The notes under the pieces: generated by a model
The model's database searches: none
What the model was told of the DNA's origin: nothing
Seen by the model: only the letters and a program-made list of their open reading frames with translations
Made by a program: the position numbers and the translations under genes
Part shown: in pieces, positions 1 through 9,008 of the stretch
How positions within the stretch are numbered: the first letter of the stretch is position 1
Layout of the letters: each line of letters opens with the position of its first letter
Source: Paenibacillus rhizovicinus
GTDB taxonomy: Bacteria > Bacillota > Bacilli > Paenibacillales > Paenibacillaceae
Assembly: GCF_010365285.1 (NCBI RefSeq)
Contig: NZ_CP048286.1
Span: 4,466,001-4,530,000, forward strand
Direction: 5' to 3'
DNA length: 64,000 nt

Positions 1-44
1 GCGCAACGACGAGCGATACGATGAAAGTGGTCGTGAATAAATAG
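1..44 (+). CDS. 3' end of an unidentified gene
   Basis: Reading from base 3, the open frame gives a 13-residue tail ATTSDTMKVVVNK and stops at TAG 42-44. A rho-independent terminator follows 11 bases later, which supports a true gene end. Too little is present to name a family. Confidence 0.6.
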   Translation, partial: ATTSDTMKVVVNK

Positions 45-54
45 TACCGCTTAA

Positions 55-95
55 GCGGCCGGCTGCGAGATGCAGTCGGCCGCATTCTTTTGTTC
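55..95 (+). terminator. rho-independent terminator after the partial gene
   Basis: A 12-bp GC-rich stem with one mismatch (55-66 with 72-83) closes a short loop and is followed by a T-rich stretch on the plus strand. Confidence 0.75.
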
Positions 96-134
96 AGGCG
101 GTTTGGTTCGACGGGGAGTTTCTCGATAATCTTA

Positions 135-155
135 GAGCTGACAATGTCAGCTCTT
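135..155. terminator. perfect hairpin at the end of gerAB
   Basis: AGAGCTGACA and its exact reverse complement are separated by one base, so the stem overlaps the last codons and stop of the minus-strand gerAB gene. The T content downstream is weak on both strands, so it may be an intrinsic terminator or only a stabilising 3' stem. Confidence 0.35.
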
Positions 156-1238
156 ATTTGCCAGTCCGCACCTTACCCATATCGTGCCAATCAATGCCAG
201 CGGGACGAGGATCGAAGGCGCAAGAATCGAGATGGGCAGAATCATCATATCGTAAGACAGCAGCTTCGCGGGATTGTCAAAGCTTCTCATCGAGACGGCT
301 ATGAAGAAAGCGCCTGCAGGCAAATAGAGGGAAGATAACGCCTTCGCGCCGAAAATGCGGCCAACGATTTTCACGAAACAGTATTGCGCGATAATGATCT
401 CGAATAAGGTCAGAATTGTCCATATCCCAATAATCATAATTTCAATTCGCTCGATATATTCCCCGAACTTGACCAATTGAATGGCGGAGAAGAAAGGAAA
501 TGCCGCCGACTTGAACAAGTGTTCCCCCAAACAGCCAATCGAGAGATAGGTCGACATGAGCAGGTACAAGCAAGAAAGAATGACGGCTATGGCGCAGCTC
601 CTGACCACTTTCTTCTGGTTAGTAATCTCGGAGAACAGAAAGACGATTACGCTCGTTTTGCCAAAAGGAAAACCGAACGAAATCATGGAGCCATAGACAA
701 TTAAAGGGAACGAATGCTGAAACTGAGGCAGGAGCGGATTGAGCTCCACATCATTAAAAATAAAAATGCAAATCACCACCATAGCCATGGCGAAGAAAGG
801 AAGAATGACCAGAGCTGCCCGGGAAATCGCATTCAGTCCAAGATAAGCAGCATAGGTCGTTACAAGTACGACAATGGCCATAATTAAACTCGAAGAGGTA
901 TTCGGCAGGATAGCTGTCGTATAGAACAGCGCTATGGATCGCAGCGATAGTACGCCCAGCCCCGTCATAGCTAACAGATACAAGCATAATACAAATTTTC
1001 CAATCCAGTTTCCGAACATATTCACGATGATGTCGCTAAAATTCTGATCGGGAAACCTTCGTTGAATGTACATGAGCAATTGCAGCAGCAGAATGATGGC
1101 AACCGCAGCCGTAATATTGGCCATCCAAACGTCATGAAGGATGAGCTTTGCTTCCAATAGATACAAGGTCGAGAAGCCTGACATGTAAGCGAAACATAAA
1201 CAGCCCAATTGAAATGGCGAAATCTTCTCAACTTTCAT
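147..1238 (-). CDS. spore germination protein, GerAB/GerKB-type permease
   Basis: This is the B subunit of a GerA-type germinant receptor, an APC-superfamily membrane protein that binds the germinant in the spore inner membrane. The 363-residue product starts VEKISPFQLGCLCFAY after the initiator Met-Lys and has about ten hydrophobic segments, as usual for the family. The start at 1238 is chosen because AGGAGG lies about 9 bases upstream and because ATG overlaps the TGA of the preceding small gene (ATGA). The longer frame to 1307 has no comparable ribosome binding site. It is the last gene of a four-gene minus-strand operon. The germinant cannot be read from sequence. Confidence 0.93.
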   Translation of the reverse strand: MKVEKISPFQLGCLCFAYMSGFSTLYLLEAKLILHDVWMANITAAVAIILLLQLLMYIQRRFPDQNFSDIIVNMFGNWIGKFVLCLYLLAMTGLGVLSLRSIALFYTTAILPNTSSSLIMAIVVLVTTYAAYLGLNAISRAALVILPFFAMAMVVICIFIFNDVELNPLLPQFQHSFPLIVYGSMISFGFPFGKTSVIVFLFSEITNQKKVVRSCAIAVILSCLYLLMSTYLSIGCLGEHLFKSAAFPFFSAIQLVKFGEYIERIEIMIIGIWTILTLFEIIIAQYCFVKIVGRIFGAKALSSLYLPAGAFFIAVSMRSFDNPAKLLSYDMMILPISILAPSILVPLALIGTIWVRCGLANKS

Positions 1239-1486
1239 TTGGGGCTTACCTCCTGTGTAATATCGAGCTGCTGTATTACGAAATCGGATATGGATTTGTA
1301 CATCCACCTATGAATGGATTCGGACGTCGGGACCCAGTTGCCGATTACAGGCAGGAGGTAGCTGGCCGCAATAACCGAGATCAGGCATAAGGCAATGGCT
1401 TCACGGCAAAGGTCCTGCTTCCATAACTGGATCGGTTTCCAAATCCCATAGAGCACAATGACTGTCAATACAACGTTCCCTGTCAA
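1235..1486 (-). CDS. small two-TM germinant-receptor-associated protein (D-subunit-like)
   Basis: The 83-residue product has hydrophobic segments at about 2-16 and 29-47, followed by a polar tail ending QLDITQEVSPK. Several Bacillus and Clostridium germinant-receptor operons carry a fourth small gene encoding a two-TM D subunit that modulates receptor function; position, size and topology fit that, but the sequence is too divergent to prove it. The start is TTG at 1486 with GGGAGG about 8 bases upstream; the nearby ATG at 1491 leads straight to a stop. The gene is packed between gerAC and gerAB, overlapping gerAB by 4 bases, so it is co-translated with the receptor. Confidence 0.7.
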   Translation of the reverse strand: MTGNVVLTVIVLYGIWKPIQLWKQDLCREAIALCLISVIAASYLLPVIGNWVPTSESIHRWMYKSISDFVIQQLDITQEVSPK

Positions 1487-1487
1487 C

Positions 1488-2648
1488 TCATGGACCTCCC
1501 AGCACGTCGCTCATCCCGATGGTTGGAATCGCCACATCCACATCTATGCGAACCGGCATTGAAGGATATACGTTCGTTACCCAGTCCTTCGACATCTGCT
1601 TCCAATCGTTTGGGTGATAGCGTCTGATATAATCGGATAAACCCACGATATCCGTCTTCAATTGATGTTGGAACCGGTCAAGACTTTGTTTCAATTGCTT
1701 CTCCATGTATTGGCCTGACTCGTTTTCCAGCTCTCGCAGCCTTGCGGGATTGGCTAAATTGACACGATGGTTTATGCTGGTCACGGTTCCGACCACTCTG
1801 ATACGAATCGCGATGCCGGGTTTGCCGTCTATCTGAACCAGCTTCATGGAACGCTTGGCCACTCGCATCCGCATTCCGACTTTGAGGGACTTAAACGGCA
1901 CGTATTCCGCGAATTCGAGTGCCCTCCAATATTTCTTATTGACGATGATGTGCATGGACAACGTATCGTCTTTAGACAGCCAGTCCTTCAACTTGCCATT
2001 CTGAAAGACAGAGGCACCGCTGAGGATGTTGACCTCGTGCTTGCTGCCAATCGGCTTGAATTTGCTAAGCTTGCCGGTTACGAACCCGCGGTACGGATCG
2101 GGGTAATAATTAGCGATATCTTTAATGGTGATCGACAGACTTTTGCCCCATAATTGCTCGTTATTAATCCGGCCCAGCATCTCATTCGATATGAGGTCGC
2201 CGGTTTCCGCCTTCGTTCGCATGAGCTCGGTCGCTTTCCCTTCGCTAACAATCAAGAAGCTGGACAGCCGGATATCGCGGGTTCGGGTCAAGAAGTCCAC
2301 GACTTCGTATATCGAACGGCGTGCCGCGCTCTCGCCAAGCAGAAAAAATTTGTCGTGCTGCCAGACCAAAATTTTACCGGCGCGGCTGCGCAAGTTCCGA
2401 GCTGCTTCGAAGATGGACTTGCCTGAAGCGCTGGCAATCCATTCGGACTTGTTCTCCGAGTTATTGGAATTGTTCGTTGAAGATTCGAGACAATTGATGG
2501 TGAAGATATACAAGTGTTTCTTCTCGTCATAATCGATAGCCGTCATCATGACAAGCGCGACATCGCTTATCTCGACGACATCCGACGAACAACCGGCAAG
2601 AAGCGCCGTAAACACAAGCATCAGCAGGCCCCGTTTAATGATCTTCAT
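1488..2648 (-). CDS. spore germination lipoprotein, Ger(x)C family
   Basis: C subunit of a GerA-type receptor, a lipoprotein facing the outer side of the spore inner membrane. The start at 2648 gives a signal peptide MKIIKRGLLMLVFTALLAGC with the lipobox LAGC, so Cys20 would be lipidated; GGGAGGG is placed about 8 bases upstream. The mature part starts SSDVVEISDVALVMMTAIDYD, typical of Ger(x)C proteins, and the 386-residue length fits. The longer upstream frame lacks a signal peptide at its N terminus and lies inside gerAA. The gene overlaps the end of gerAA by 14 bases. Confidence 0.93.
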   Translation of the reverse strand: MKIIKRGLLMLVFTALLAGCSSDVVEISDVALVMMTAIDYDEKKHLYIFTINCLESSTNNSNNSENKSEWIASASGKSIFEAARNLRSRAGKILVWQHDKFFLLGESAARRSIYEVVDFLTRTRDIRLSSFLIVSEGKATELMRTKAETGDLISNEMLGRINNEQLWGKSLSITIKDIANYYPDPYRGFVTGKLSKFKPIGSKHEVNILSGASVFQNGKLKDWLSKDDTLSMHIIVNKKYWRALEFAEYVPFKSLKVGMRMRVAKRSMKLVQIDGKPGIAIRIRVVGTVTSINHRVNLANPARLRELENESGQYMEKQLKQSLDRFQHQLKTDIVGLSDYIRRYHPNDWKQMSKDWVTNVYPSMPVRIDVDVAIPTIGMSDVLGGP

Positions 2649-4119
2649 GGTCTGACCCTCCCTGCGCTGCAGGGGATGTATGCATTCTCGAGAACCTTCT
2701 CTTCTTGATGGGGAGCAGGATGTAATGACCGACAAAGTCACGCCATTTGGCAGCTTCCAATGTCGGTATATACGGCTTTCCAAACGACTTCAAGGAACAA
2801 ACATGCAGCACAAGCGTGAAGAGACAGAGCGATATGCCGAGAACTCCGGTCCAAGCGGCTATGAACATGAGCGGGAAACGGAGCATCCTAATCGTAATGG
2901 CCGTATTAAAGGATGGAATAGTGAACGATGCAATTCCCGTTAATGCAACGATGATGACGATCGGTCTTGAAACCAGCCCTGATTGCACGGCTGCTTCCCC
3001 GATGATGAGTGCCCCGACGATGCTGACCGATTGTCCGACCGTTTGCGGCAGCCGAAGGCTTGCTTCGCGAAGTATCTCGAAGGCAATTTCCATCACGAGC
3101 GCCTCGACAAAGGTCGGCAGCGGGATGCCGGCTTTCGCGGTCAGAAATGTCAGCATCAGCGGCGTTGGAATCATCTCGAGATGGAAGGTGGAGAGAGCGA
3201 TATAAATCGAAGGCAGAAACAAGGAAATAAACAGCGTAATTACGCGCAAAGCGCGAAGGAAATTGGCAAAATAGAACTTCTCATAGAGATCTTCGCTCGG
3301 GTGCATGAAATCGGTAAAGAGCGATGGCATCAACAAAACGTTAGGACTTCCGTCCGTGACGACGGCCACCTTACCCTGGCTCAACGCTGTCGCAACCCGG
3401 TCTGGCCGTTCCGTGTTTTGAATCTGCGGGAAAGGGGAATAGGGACTGTCTTGGATCCATTCCTCGATTTGCGCGCTATCCGCCACGACATTCAGCGTGA
3501 TCGACTTAAGCCTGCGCTCTATCTCTTGCAGCACGTTGGCATCGGCTTGATCCTCGAGATAGAGTACGGAGACTTCGGTGCGGCTGTCTTGACCGATGAA
3601 GTACGAGATCGATTTTAACTTGTTGGTCTTCAATCGACGGTAGATCAGTCCAACATTAGTGCTTAGATCTTCGATAAAACCTAGCCTTGGGCCTCGTACG
3701 TTTACTTCCAGCATCGGTTCAGTGACCGAGCGTTTCCCGTACCCGGGCAGGATCATGCCATACGCATCGGCTTCGCCTTCGAGGAAGAGCACGATCCCCG
3801 CATCGGAGATCATCCGAACTGCCGCGTCCATGTCGTGAACCGTCTGTTGGAAGCCCTGCGCAGCAGCAGCTTCAGCAAGCGCGTGCGAGTCAGATCCGCT
3901 GGCTCGACCATGCATGCCGATTTGCGGAAGAATATGCTGTCGAAGCCGTTCCATATCGATCAGAACTTTAATATATACGATTGCAGCTATGATCGTGCCC
4001 GTATTCGATTCCAGATAGTAAAAGGCAAGCTGTTCATTATCGGCAAACAGACGTCGCAGTGCATCTACATTGCGGACAGCCAAAGGCTCGATTGGTGTCG
4101 GTGTTTTTTGCTTATCCAT
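2635..4119 (-). CDS. spore germination protein, GerAA family
   Basis: A subunit of a GerA-type germinant receptor. The 494-residue product has a large hydrophilic N-terminal half (about 1-280) and a C-terminal membrane part with four to five segments. The hallmark stretch FVEALVMEIAFEILREASL lies in the membrane half. First gene of the operon, in the order A, C, small D-like, B. The start at 4119 is ATG with GGAGG about 12 bases upstream. A 450-base gap precedes it, where the promoter must lie; in known spore formers such operons are read by sigma-G RNA polymerase in the forespore. I could not identify a convincing sigma-G box by eye. Confidence 0.95.
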   Translation of the reverse strand: MDKQKTPTPIEPLAVRNVDALRRLFADNEQLAFYYLESNTGTIIAAIVYIKVLIDMERLRQHILPQIGMHGRASGSDSHALAEAAAAQGFQQTVHDMDAAVRMISDAGIVLFLEGEADAYGMILPGYGKRSVTEPMLEVNVRGPRLGFIEDLSTNVGLIYRRLKTNKLKSISYFIGQDSRTEVSVLYLEDQADANVLQEIERRLKSITLNVVADSAQIEEWIQDSPYSPFPQIQNTERPDRVATALSQGKVAVVTDGSPNVLLMPSLFTDFMHPSEDLYEKFYFANFLRALRVITLFISLFLPSIYIALSTFHLEMIPTPLMLTFLTAKAGIPLPTFVEALVMEIAFEILREASLRLPQTVGQSVSIVGALIIGEAAVQSGLVSRPIVIIVALTGIASFTIPSFNTAITIRMLRFPLMFIAAWTGVLGISLCLFTLVLHVCSLKSFGKPYIPTLEAAKWRDFVGHYILLPIKKRRFSRMHTSPAAQGGSDHEDH

Positions 4120-4570
4120 GCTGACGAAAAGCCTCCATCCATCATCCCAGCAACGCTTTATGGAATTATTTCCTCAAACTACCATCACTATACCGTGATT
4201 CCGATTCAAGTGTTATCTGCTCGCGAGTCTGTACTTGCGGAGAATGTCAGATGGGTGAGTTTAACATGCTCACCGAATATCAATGAACGAGCACATTTCC
4301 CGGTATAGATAAAAGATCTATATCCAGTCCAATGTAAACATCGGTTCATGTATACGGTAGTAATGCGTACGGGAAATACGAAGGAAGGAGTAAAAAGCGA
4401 TTACAAATAAGCTCCGTGCGAATAAAATGAATATAAGGGAAGGACCACACGCTCAGGCACTCAACTGCTTCTGAACGGCCACCCAAGCGGACGATAGAGA
4501 GAGACAGTCAGAACATGATAAGAGTTAGCATTAGCAAGACGACGAGCACAGGAGAGGCGAGTGAGGGGAG
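4120..4570. other. intergenic region between divergent gerAA and HAD gene
   Basis: 451 bases without a supported gene. It must hold the minus-strand promoter of the ger operon and the plus-strand promoter of the HAD gene. I see no strong hairpin, repeat or small open reading frame with a ribosome binding site. Confidence 0.6.
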
Positions 4571-5215
4571 TTGAAGCCGTACGTGGTATTTGATTTCGAC
4601 GGAACGATCGTGCAGTCCAAAATGCTGGCCGTCCGGCTGTTCAACGAACTGTCCGCGAAGTACGGGGGGCGGCAAATCGAGGATGAGGAAATTTCGCGCT
4701 TGTCCGACCTCTCGATTCCCGACCGGCTAAAAGCGCTGCAGGTGCCGCTCTACAAGATGCCTGCGCTGGTCATGGAAGGAAAGCGCCGGTATCGGGAGGA
4801 ACTGTCTAGTCTGCAGCCGGTATCGGGCATACGCGAGGCGTTCGTGCGGCTCAAGGAGAACGGCCATAAACTGGGCATTCTATCCTCCAATACGATGGAC
4901 AATATTCGGGGCTTTCTTGCGCTTCACGAGCTGGCCGAATTCGACGTCGTTCATTCCGCGACCAATATGTTCGGCAAAGACAAGGCGATTCGGAAAATGG
5001 CGCGCAGCCTCGACATAGGCTTGGATCAGCTGGTCTACATCGGGGACGAGCTCCGCGACGTGCAGGCGTGCCGGAAAATAGGCGTGCCGATTATCGCCGT
5101 GACCTGGGGGCTTGATTCCGCGGCATTGCTGGCCGAAGCCGGGCCGGATTTCTTGTGCCATTCCGCCGCGGAGCTGTCGGGGCTTATTGCGAAAGGAATC
5201 GGGACGCGCGGGTAG
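4571..5215 (+). CDS. HAD-superfamily hydrolase (PpaX/Gph-like phosphatase)
   Basis: A cytosolic phosphatase with the HAD motifs in order: DFDGT at residues 8-12 (nucleophile Asp8), LSSNT (motif II), the lysine of GKDKAIRKM, and VYIGDELRDVQAC (motif III, Mg-binding Asp). At 214 residues with an alpha-helical cap between motifs I and II it resembles PpaX and phosphoglycolate phosphatases, but the substrate cannot be assigned. An in-frame TGA lies three codons upstream and motif I starts at residue 8, so the TTG at 4571 is the only sensible start; purine-rich GGAGAGG and GAGGGGAG precede it. Monocistronic, ending before a bidirectional terminator. Confidence 0.88.
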   Translation: MKPYVVFDFDGTIVQSKMLAVRLFNELSAKYGGRQIEDEEISRLSDLSIPDRLKALQVPLYKMPALVMEGKRRYREELSSLQPVSGIREAFVRLKENGHKLGILSSNTMDNIRGFLALHELAEFDVVHSATNMFGKDKAIRKMARSLDIGLDQLVYIGDELRDVQACRKIGVPIIAVTWGLDSAALLAEAGPDFLCHSAAELSGLIAKGIGTRG

Positions 5216-5225
5216 CGTCGGGCGA

Positions 5226-5364
5226 GCGTTCGAGAGCGGAGCGAGAAAACGAACGAGAGTGCTAGTGCGGGACAAGTATGCGAGCGTGCAGGTGCGGGCG
5301 AACGAGAGTGCTAGTGCGTGCGAACGAGAGTGCCAGTGCCAGTGCCAGTGCCAGTGCCAGTGCC
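5226..5364 (+). repeat. short tandem repeats downstream of the HAD gene
   Basis: Copies of AACGAGAGTGCTAGTGCG-like sequence (around 5253, 5301 and 5323) run into six perfect tandem copies of AGTGCC at 5329-5364. The array ends 9 bases before the terminator stem. It probably arose by slippage; open reading frames across it are artefacts. Confidence 0.85.
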
Positions 5365-5373
5365 AAAACAAAA

Positions 5374-5405
5374 AGCTGCCGAAGGTTGAATTCGGCAGCT
5401 TATTT
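5374..5405. terminator. bidirectional terminator between HAD gene and coiled-coil gene
   Basis: A perfect 10-bp stem (AGCTGCCGAA at 5374-5383 with 5391-5400) has a 7-base loop. T-rich sequence follows on the plus strand and an A-run precedes it, so it serves both convergent genes. Confidence 0.85.
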
Positions 5406-5419
5406 GTTATAGCTCGCGT

Positions 5420-5728
5420 CTAAGACTCCTCGCGCCGAGCCGCCTTGGAGAGATGCTGCTCAAGCGCAGTTTTCTTTGCGGTGATCTGTTTAGCAAGGTC
5501 GGCTAATGCGCGCGTCGCTGTCTTGATCTCTTCGTTATGTTTGTTCACGCGCGACAATTTACTGCTTAAATCGCTGGAGGACTGACTTAACTTCATATCC
5601 CTTTGCAGCTGTTTGATTTTGGCCTGCGCCTTGTGCTGCTTTTGCTTTAGAACGCCGGCCTGGTTATCCAGGTCGGCGATTTCGCGCTGCAGCTGGCCGA
5701 CGATGGCTTTCGTGAAATTAATGGGCAT
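5420..5728 (-). CDS. small coiled-coil protein, function unknown
   Basis: A 102-residue, charged, Gln/Lys/Ala-rich protein without signal peptide or membrane segment. Heptad-like helices run through residues 10-50 and 62-95, so it should form a coiled coil. The start ATG at 5728 has GAGGTG about 6 bases upstream, and the gene ends just before a bidirectional terminator, both of which support a real gene. I do not recognise a family and infer no function. It lies 50 bases downstream of nothing on its own strand except pepT's far end and may be monocistronic or the last gene of the pepT transcript. Confidence 0.65.
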   Translation of the reverse strand: MPINFTKAIVGQLQREIADLDNQAGVLKQKQHKAQAKIKQLQRDMKLSQSSSDLSSKLSRVNKHNEEIKTATRALADLAKQITAKKTALEQHLSKAARREES

Positions 5729-5777
5729 GCATGCACCTCGGAATTATTTCGTAGCTTTATTGTCATTCATGCGCGGT

Positions 5778-7013
5778 TTAGCGTCCCCGCTGCTCGAACA
5801 GCCGGGCGACCTCGACGATCACTTCCGTCGCCTTGACCATGGTATCGAGCGAGACGTACTCGAACTTGCCGTGGAAATTCTCGCCGCCGGCAAAGATGTT
5901 CGGGGTCGGCAAGCCCATGTACGACAGCTGGGAGCCGTCCGTGCCGCCGCGGATCGGCTTGACGATCGGCGCGATGCCGAGATTCGTCATCGCTTCATGG
6001 GCGATGTCGACGATGAATTTAACCGGCACGATTTTCTCGCCCATGTTGTAGTACTGATCCTTCAGCTCCAGCACGATGCGGTCTTCCCCGTACGTTTGGC
6101 GGAATTCCGCCACGATCGCTTCCATCGTCGCCTTGCGATGCGCGAAGATCTCTTGGTCGTGGTCGCGGATGATGTAGACGAGCTTCGTCTGCTCGGTGTT
6201 CCCGTTCATCGAGATCAGATGGTAGAACCCTTCGTACCCTTCGGTAAACTCGGGCGCTTCGCCGGCTGGCAGGCGGTTGTGCAGCGCCATCGCGATCTTG
6301 GCGGAGTGGATCATCTTGTTCTTCGCGGTACCGGGGTGAACGTTGACGCCTTTGACCGTTACGACGGCTTGCGCGGCGTTGAAGCTCTCGAATTCCAGCT
6401 CGCCGAGCGGACCGCCGTCCATCGTATACGCATAATCGGCGCCGAATGCGGGAACATCGAACTTATGGGCTCCGCGTCCGATTTCTTCGTCCGGCGTAAA
6501 CGCGACGCGAATGCGGCCGTGCTTGATCTCGGGATGCTTCACGAGGTAGGCCATGGCGGTGACGATCTCGGTGATGCCCGCCTTGTCGTCGGCTCCGAGC
6601 AGCGTTGTGCCGTCCGTCGTGATGAGCGTCTGGCCTTTATAGCCGGCAAGCTCCGGGAATTCGCGGGGCGAAAGCACGATGTTGAGCGCTTGGTTCAGCA
6701 CGATATCGCCGCCGTCATAGTTCTCGACGACTTGGCGTTTGACGCCGTTCCCCGTGAAGTCCGTCGCCGTATCCATGTGGGAGATGAAGCCGATCGTCGG
6801 CACGTCCCGGTCCGTATTCGCCGGCAGCGTCGCCATGACGTAGCCGTTCTCGTCGAGCGTAACCTCCGTCAGGCCGATCGCTTTCAGCTCCTTTTCGAGC
6901 AGTCGCGCGAGGTTCCATTGTCCATCCGTCGAGGGGCAGGTCTCGCTGTCGTCGTCGGACTGCGTGTTGATTTCTATGTAGGAGGTAAACCGTTTTAAAA
7001 TTTCGTCTTTCAT
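5778..7013 (-). CDS. pepT: peptidase T (tripeptide aminopeptidase)
   Basis: Cytosolic M20B dizinc aminopeptidase that releases the N-terminal residue of tripeptides. Metal-site motifs are all present: [10 protein letters not shown] (His, Asp), [10 protein letters not shown] (bridging Asp), [11 protein letters not shown] (Glu pair), [10 protein letters not shown], and the C-terminal [12 protein letters not shown] (His). The 411-residue length matches family members of about 410 residues. The start at 7013 has AAGGAG about 10 bases upstream; the frame extends further upstream but that part is unrelated to the family. Divergent from the ABC exporter operon. Confidence 0.96.
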   Translation of the reverse strand: MKDEILKRFTSYIEINTQSDDDSETCPSTDGQWNLARLLEKELKAIGLTEVTLDENGYVMATLPANTDRDVPTIGFISHMDTATDFTGNGVKRQVVENYDGGDIVLNQALNIVLSPREFPELAGYKGQTLITTDGTTLLGADDKAGITEIVTAMAYLVKHPEIKHGRIRVAFTPDEEIGRGAHKFDVPAFGADYAYTMDGGPLGELEFESFNAAQAVVTVKGVNVHPGTAKNKMIHSAKIAMALHNRLPAGEAPEFTEGYEGFYHLISMNGNTEQTKLVYIIRDHDQEIFAHRKATMEAIVAEFRQTYGEDRIVLELKDQYYNMGEKIVPVKFIVDIAHEAMTNLGIAPIVKPIRGGTDGSQLSYMGLPTPNIFAGGENFHGKFEYVSLDTMVKATEVIVEVARLFEQRGR

Positions 7014-7097
7014 GCCATGCACGCTCCTTGCCGTTTGAATTCCATTCCATCCTATAGTAACACAAGTTATAATGGGACGTATAAGAGCGCCGCAGGG

Positions 7098-7260
7098 ACA
7101 ATTATCCAAGGGCGGCCTGGAGACGGGCTGTCTGTCCGGTTCGGCAGCCGTACCGCACGCGCGTTATCGCTCCACAATTATCCAAGGGCGGCCTGGAGAC
7201 GGGCTGTCTGTCCGGTTCGGCAGCCGTACCGCACGCGCGTTATCGCTCCACAATTATCCG
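7098..7260. repeat. 76-bp perfect tandem duplication upstream of the ABC exporter
   Basis: Copy 1 is 7098-7173 and copy 2 is 7174-7249; a third partial copy of ten bases (ACAATTATCC) starts at 7250. The copies look identical, so the duplication is recent. It lies between a TATAAT box at 7068-7073 and the exporter start at 7278, thus probably in the 5' untranslated region. Each copy contains GGCTG and CAGCC arms that could form a weak stem. Confidence 0.9.
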
Positions 7261-7277
7261 GCAAGGGAGTCCTGATC

Positions 7278-9008
7278 TTGAGTTATTTGAAGCCTTACTT
7301 TCGCCGCTTCGGCAAGCCTTTCGCGGTGGCGATCCTGTTTCTGATGTTCGAGGCGCTGTGCGATCTCCTCCAGCCGACGCTCATGTCGCGCATTATCGAC
7401 GTGGGGGTTCAAAACAAGGATTTGGACTACGTGATCCGCTTCGGCGGGTACATGCTGCTCGTGACGGCGTTCGGCGCCGTGGCCGCATCGCTCCGCAACG
7501 TCATCTCCAGCCACGTGTCGCTTAATTTCGGAACGCGGCTGCGCTCGGATTTGTTCCGGCAAGTCCAGACGCTGAGCTTCGGCAACATCGATAAGTTCGA
7601 CCGGGCATCGCTGGTCACCCGTCTCACGAACGACGTCACCCAGATGCAGAACTTCACGAACGGCCTGATGCGGATTTTCGTCAAGTCGCCGCTGATCTGC
7701 ATCGGAAGCTTGATTATGGCCGTACGCCTGAATCCGCCGCTGTCGCTCGTACTGGCGGTCGTCGTGCCCATGGTGGCCGTGCTGATCGTCGTCAACATGC
7801 GAATCGGCTTCCCGTTGTTCGGAAGGGTGCAAAAGGCGCTCGACCGCTTGAACGGCGTATCCCGCGAATATCTCTCCGGCGTCCGCGTCGTGAAAGCATT
7901 CAACCGGTTCCAATACGAGAGCGACAAGTTCGACGGGGTCAACCGCTCGTATCTGGACATCTCGTCGCGCGCCATGCGCATGGGGGCTATATTCAGCCCA
8001 AGCATCATGCTGACGGTCAACTTCGGCATCGCCGCGGTCATCTGGATCGGAGGCCATCGCGTCGACGAGGGCCACATGCAGGTCGGCCATATTATCGCGT
8101 TCATCAACTACATGACGCAGATTCTGTTCTCGCTGCTCATGATTTCCAACGTATTCAACCTGTTCGTCCGGGCAAAAGCATCCTCGGAACGGATCGGCGA
8201 AGTGTTCGCGGAGAAAGATGCCATGACGTGGAGCGACAAGGAGCCGAAGACGCCGGAAGCTCCGGGCAGCATCGCCTTGCAAGGGGTATCGTTCGCCTAC
8301 GGCGGCACGGAGTCCGTGCTTCGCGACATTTCGTTGACTTGCCAGCCGGGCGAGACGATCGGCATTATCGGTTCTACGGGCTCAGGGAAGAGCACGCTCG
8401 TCAGCTTGATCCCGCGGTTCTATGATGCGTCGTCGGGAACCGTAACGGTAGACGGCACGGACGTTCGGGAAGTGGATCCGAAGAAGCTGCGGGAACGGAT
8501 CGCCATCGTCCCTCAGAAGACGGTGCTGTTTACCGGCACGATCCGGGAGAATCTGCTGTGGGGCAAAGAGGACGCGACCGAAGAGGAGCTGCTTCTTGCG
8601 GCGAAAATGGCTCAAGCCCACGAGTTTATCGAAACGTGCCCGGAAGGTTACGAAACGAAACTCGGGCAGGGCGGGGTCAACCTGTCGGGCGGCCAGAAGC
8701 AGCGGCTCTCCATCGCGAGGGCGCTCGTGCGGAAGCCGTCCATCCTCATTCTGGACGATTGCACGAGCGCGGTCGACGCCGCGACGGAGTCGCGCATCAA
8801 AGCGGCTTTGCGCGAGTACGCGCAAGGGCTGACCTGCTTGCTGATCGCCCAGCGGATCTCGTCCGTCATGGACGCCGAGCGGATCGTCGTGCTCGACAAC
8901 GGGGAAATCGTCGGCTCCGGCACGCATGACGAGCTGCTGCGGGATTGCCGCGCGTATCAGGAAATCTACCGGTCGCAGACCGGCAAGGAGGCGGAGGCCA
9001 ATGTCTGA
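7278..9008 (+). CDS. ABC exporter half-transporter with degenerate catalytic site (BmrC-like)
   Basis: Type IV (exporter) half-transporter: six TM helices in residues about 15-310, then an ATPase domain with Walker A GSTGSGKST, signature LSGGQKQR, Walker B ILILDD. The catalytic Glu after Walker B is Asp (LDDCTSAVD) and the H-loop His is Gln (LIAQRISS). That is the pattern of the non-catalytic subunit in heterodimeric exporters such as BmrC/BmrD and TM287/288. TTG at 7278 is chosen because GGGAG lies 8 bases upstream and the family N terminus (SYLKPYFRRF) follows; the frame upstream is only read-through of the 76-bp repeat. It overlaps the next gene by 8 bases, implying coupled translation. 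Likely multidrug or lipid-like substrate. Confidence 0.93.
   Translation: MSYLKPYFRRFGKPFAVAILFLMFEALCDLLQPTLMSRIIDVGVQNKDLDYVIRFGGYMLLVTAFGAVAASLRNVISSHVSLNFGTRLRSDLFRQVQTLSFGNIDKFDRASLVTRLTNDVTQMQNFTNGLMRIFVKSPLICIGSLIMAVRLNPPLSLVLAVVVPMVAVLIVVNMRIGFPLFGRVQKALDRLNGVSREYLSGVRVVKAFNRFQYESDKFDGVNRSYLDISSRAMRMGAIFSPSIMLTVNFGIAAVIWIGGHRVDEGHMQVGHIIAFINYMTQILFSLLMISNVFNLFVRAKASSERIGEVFAEKDAMTWSDKEPKTPEAPGSIALQGVSFAYGGTESVLRDISLTCQPGETIGIIGSTGSGKSTLVSLIPRFYDASSGTVTVDGTDVREVDPKKLRERIAIVPQKTVLFTGTIRENLLWGKEDATEEELLLAAKMAQAHEFIETCPEGYETKLGQGGVNLSGGQKQRLSIARALVRKPSILILDDCTSAVDAATESRIKAALREYAQGLTCLLIAQRISSVMDAERIVVLDNGEIVGSGTHDELLRDCRAYQEIYRSQTGKEAEANV

Noticed and set aside
4890..5371. Minus-strand frame starting with His-Trp repeats
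   Set aside because: The N terminus is only the translated AGTGCC array and the rest is antisense to the HAD gene.
5613..6998. 461-codon plus-strand frame
   Set aside because: Antisense shadow of pepT.
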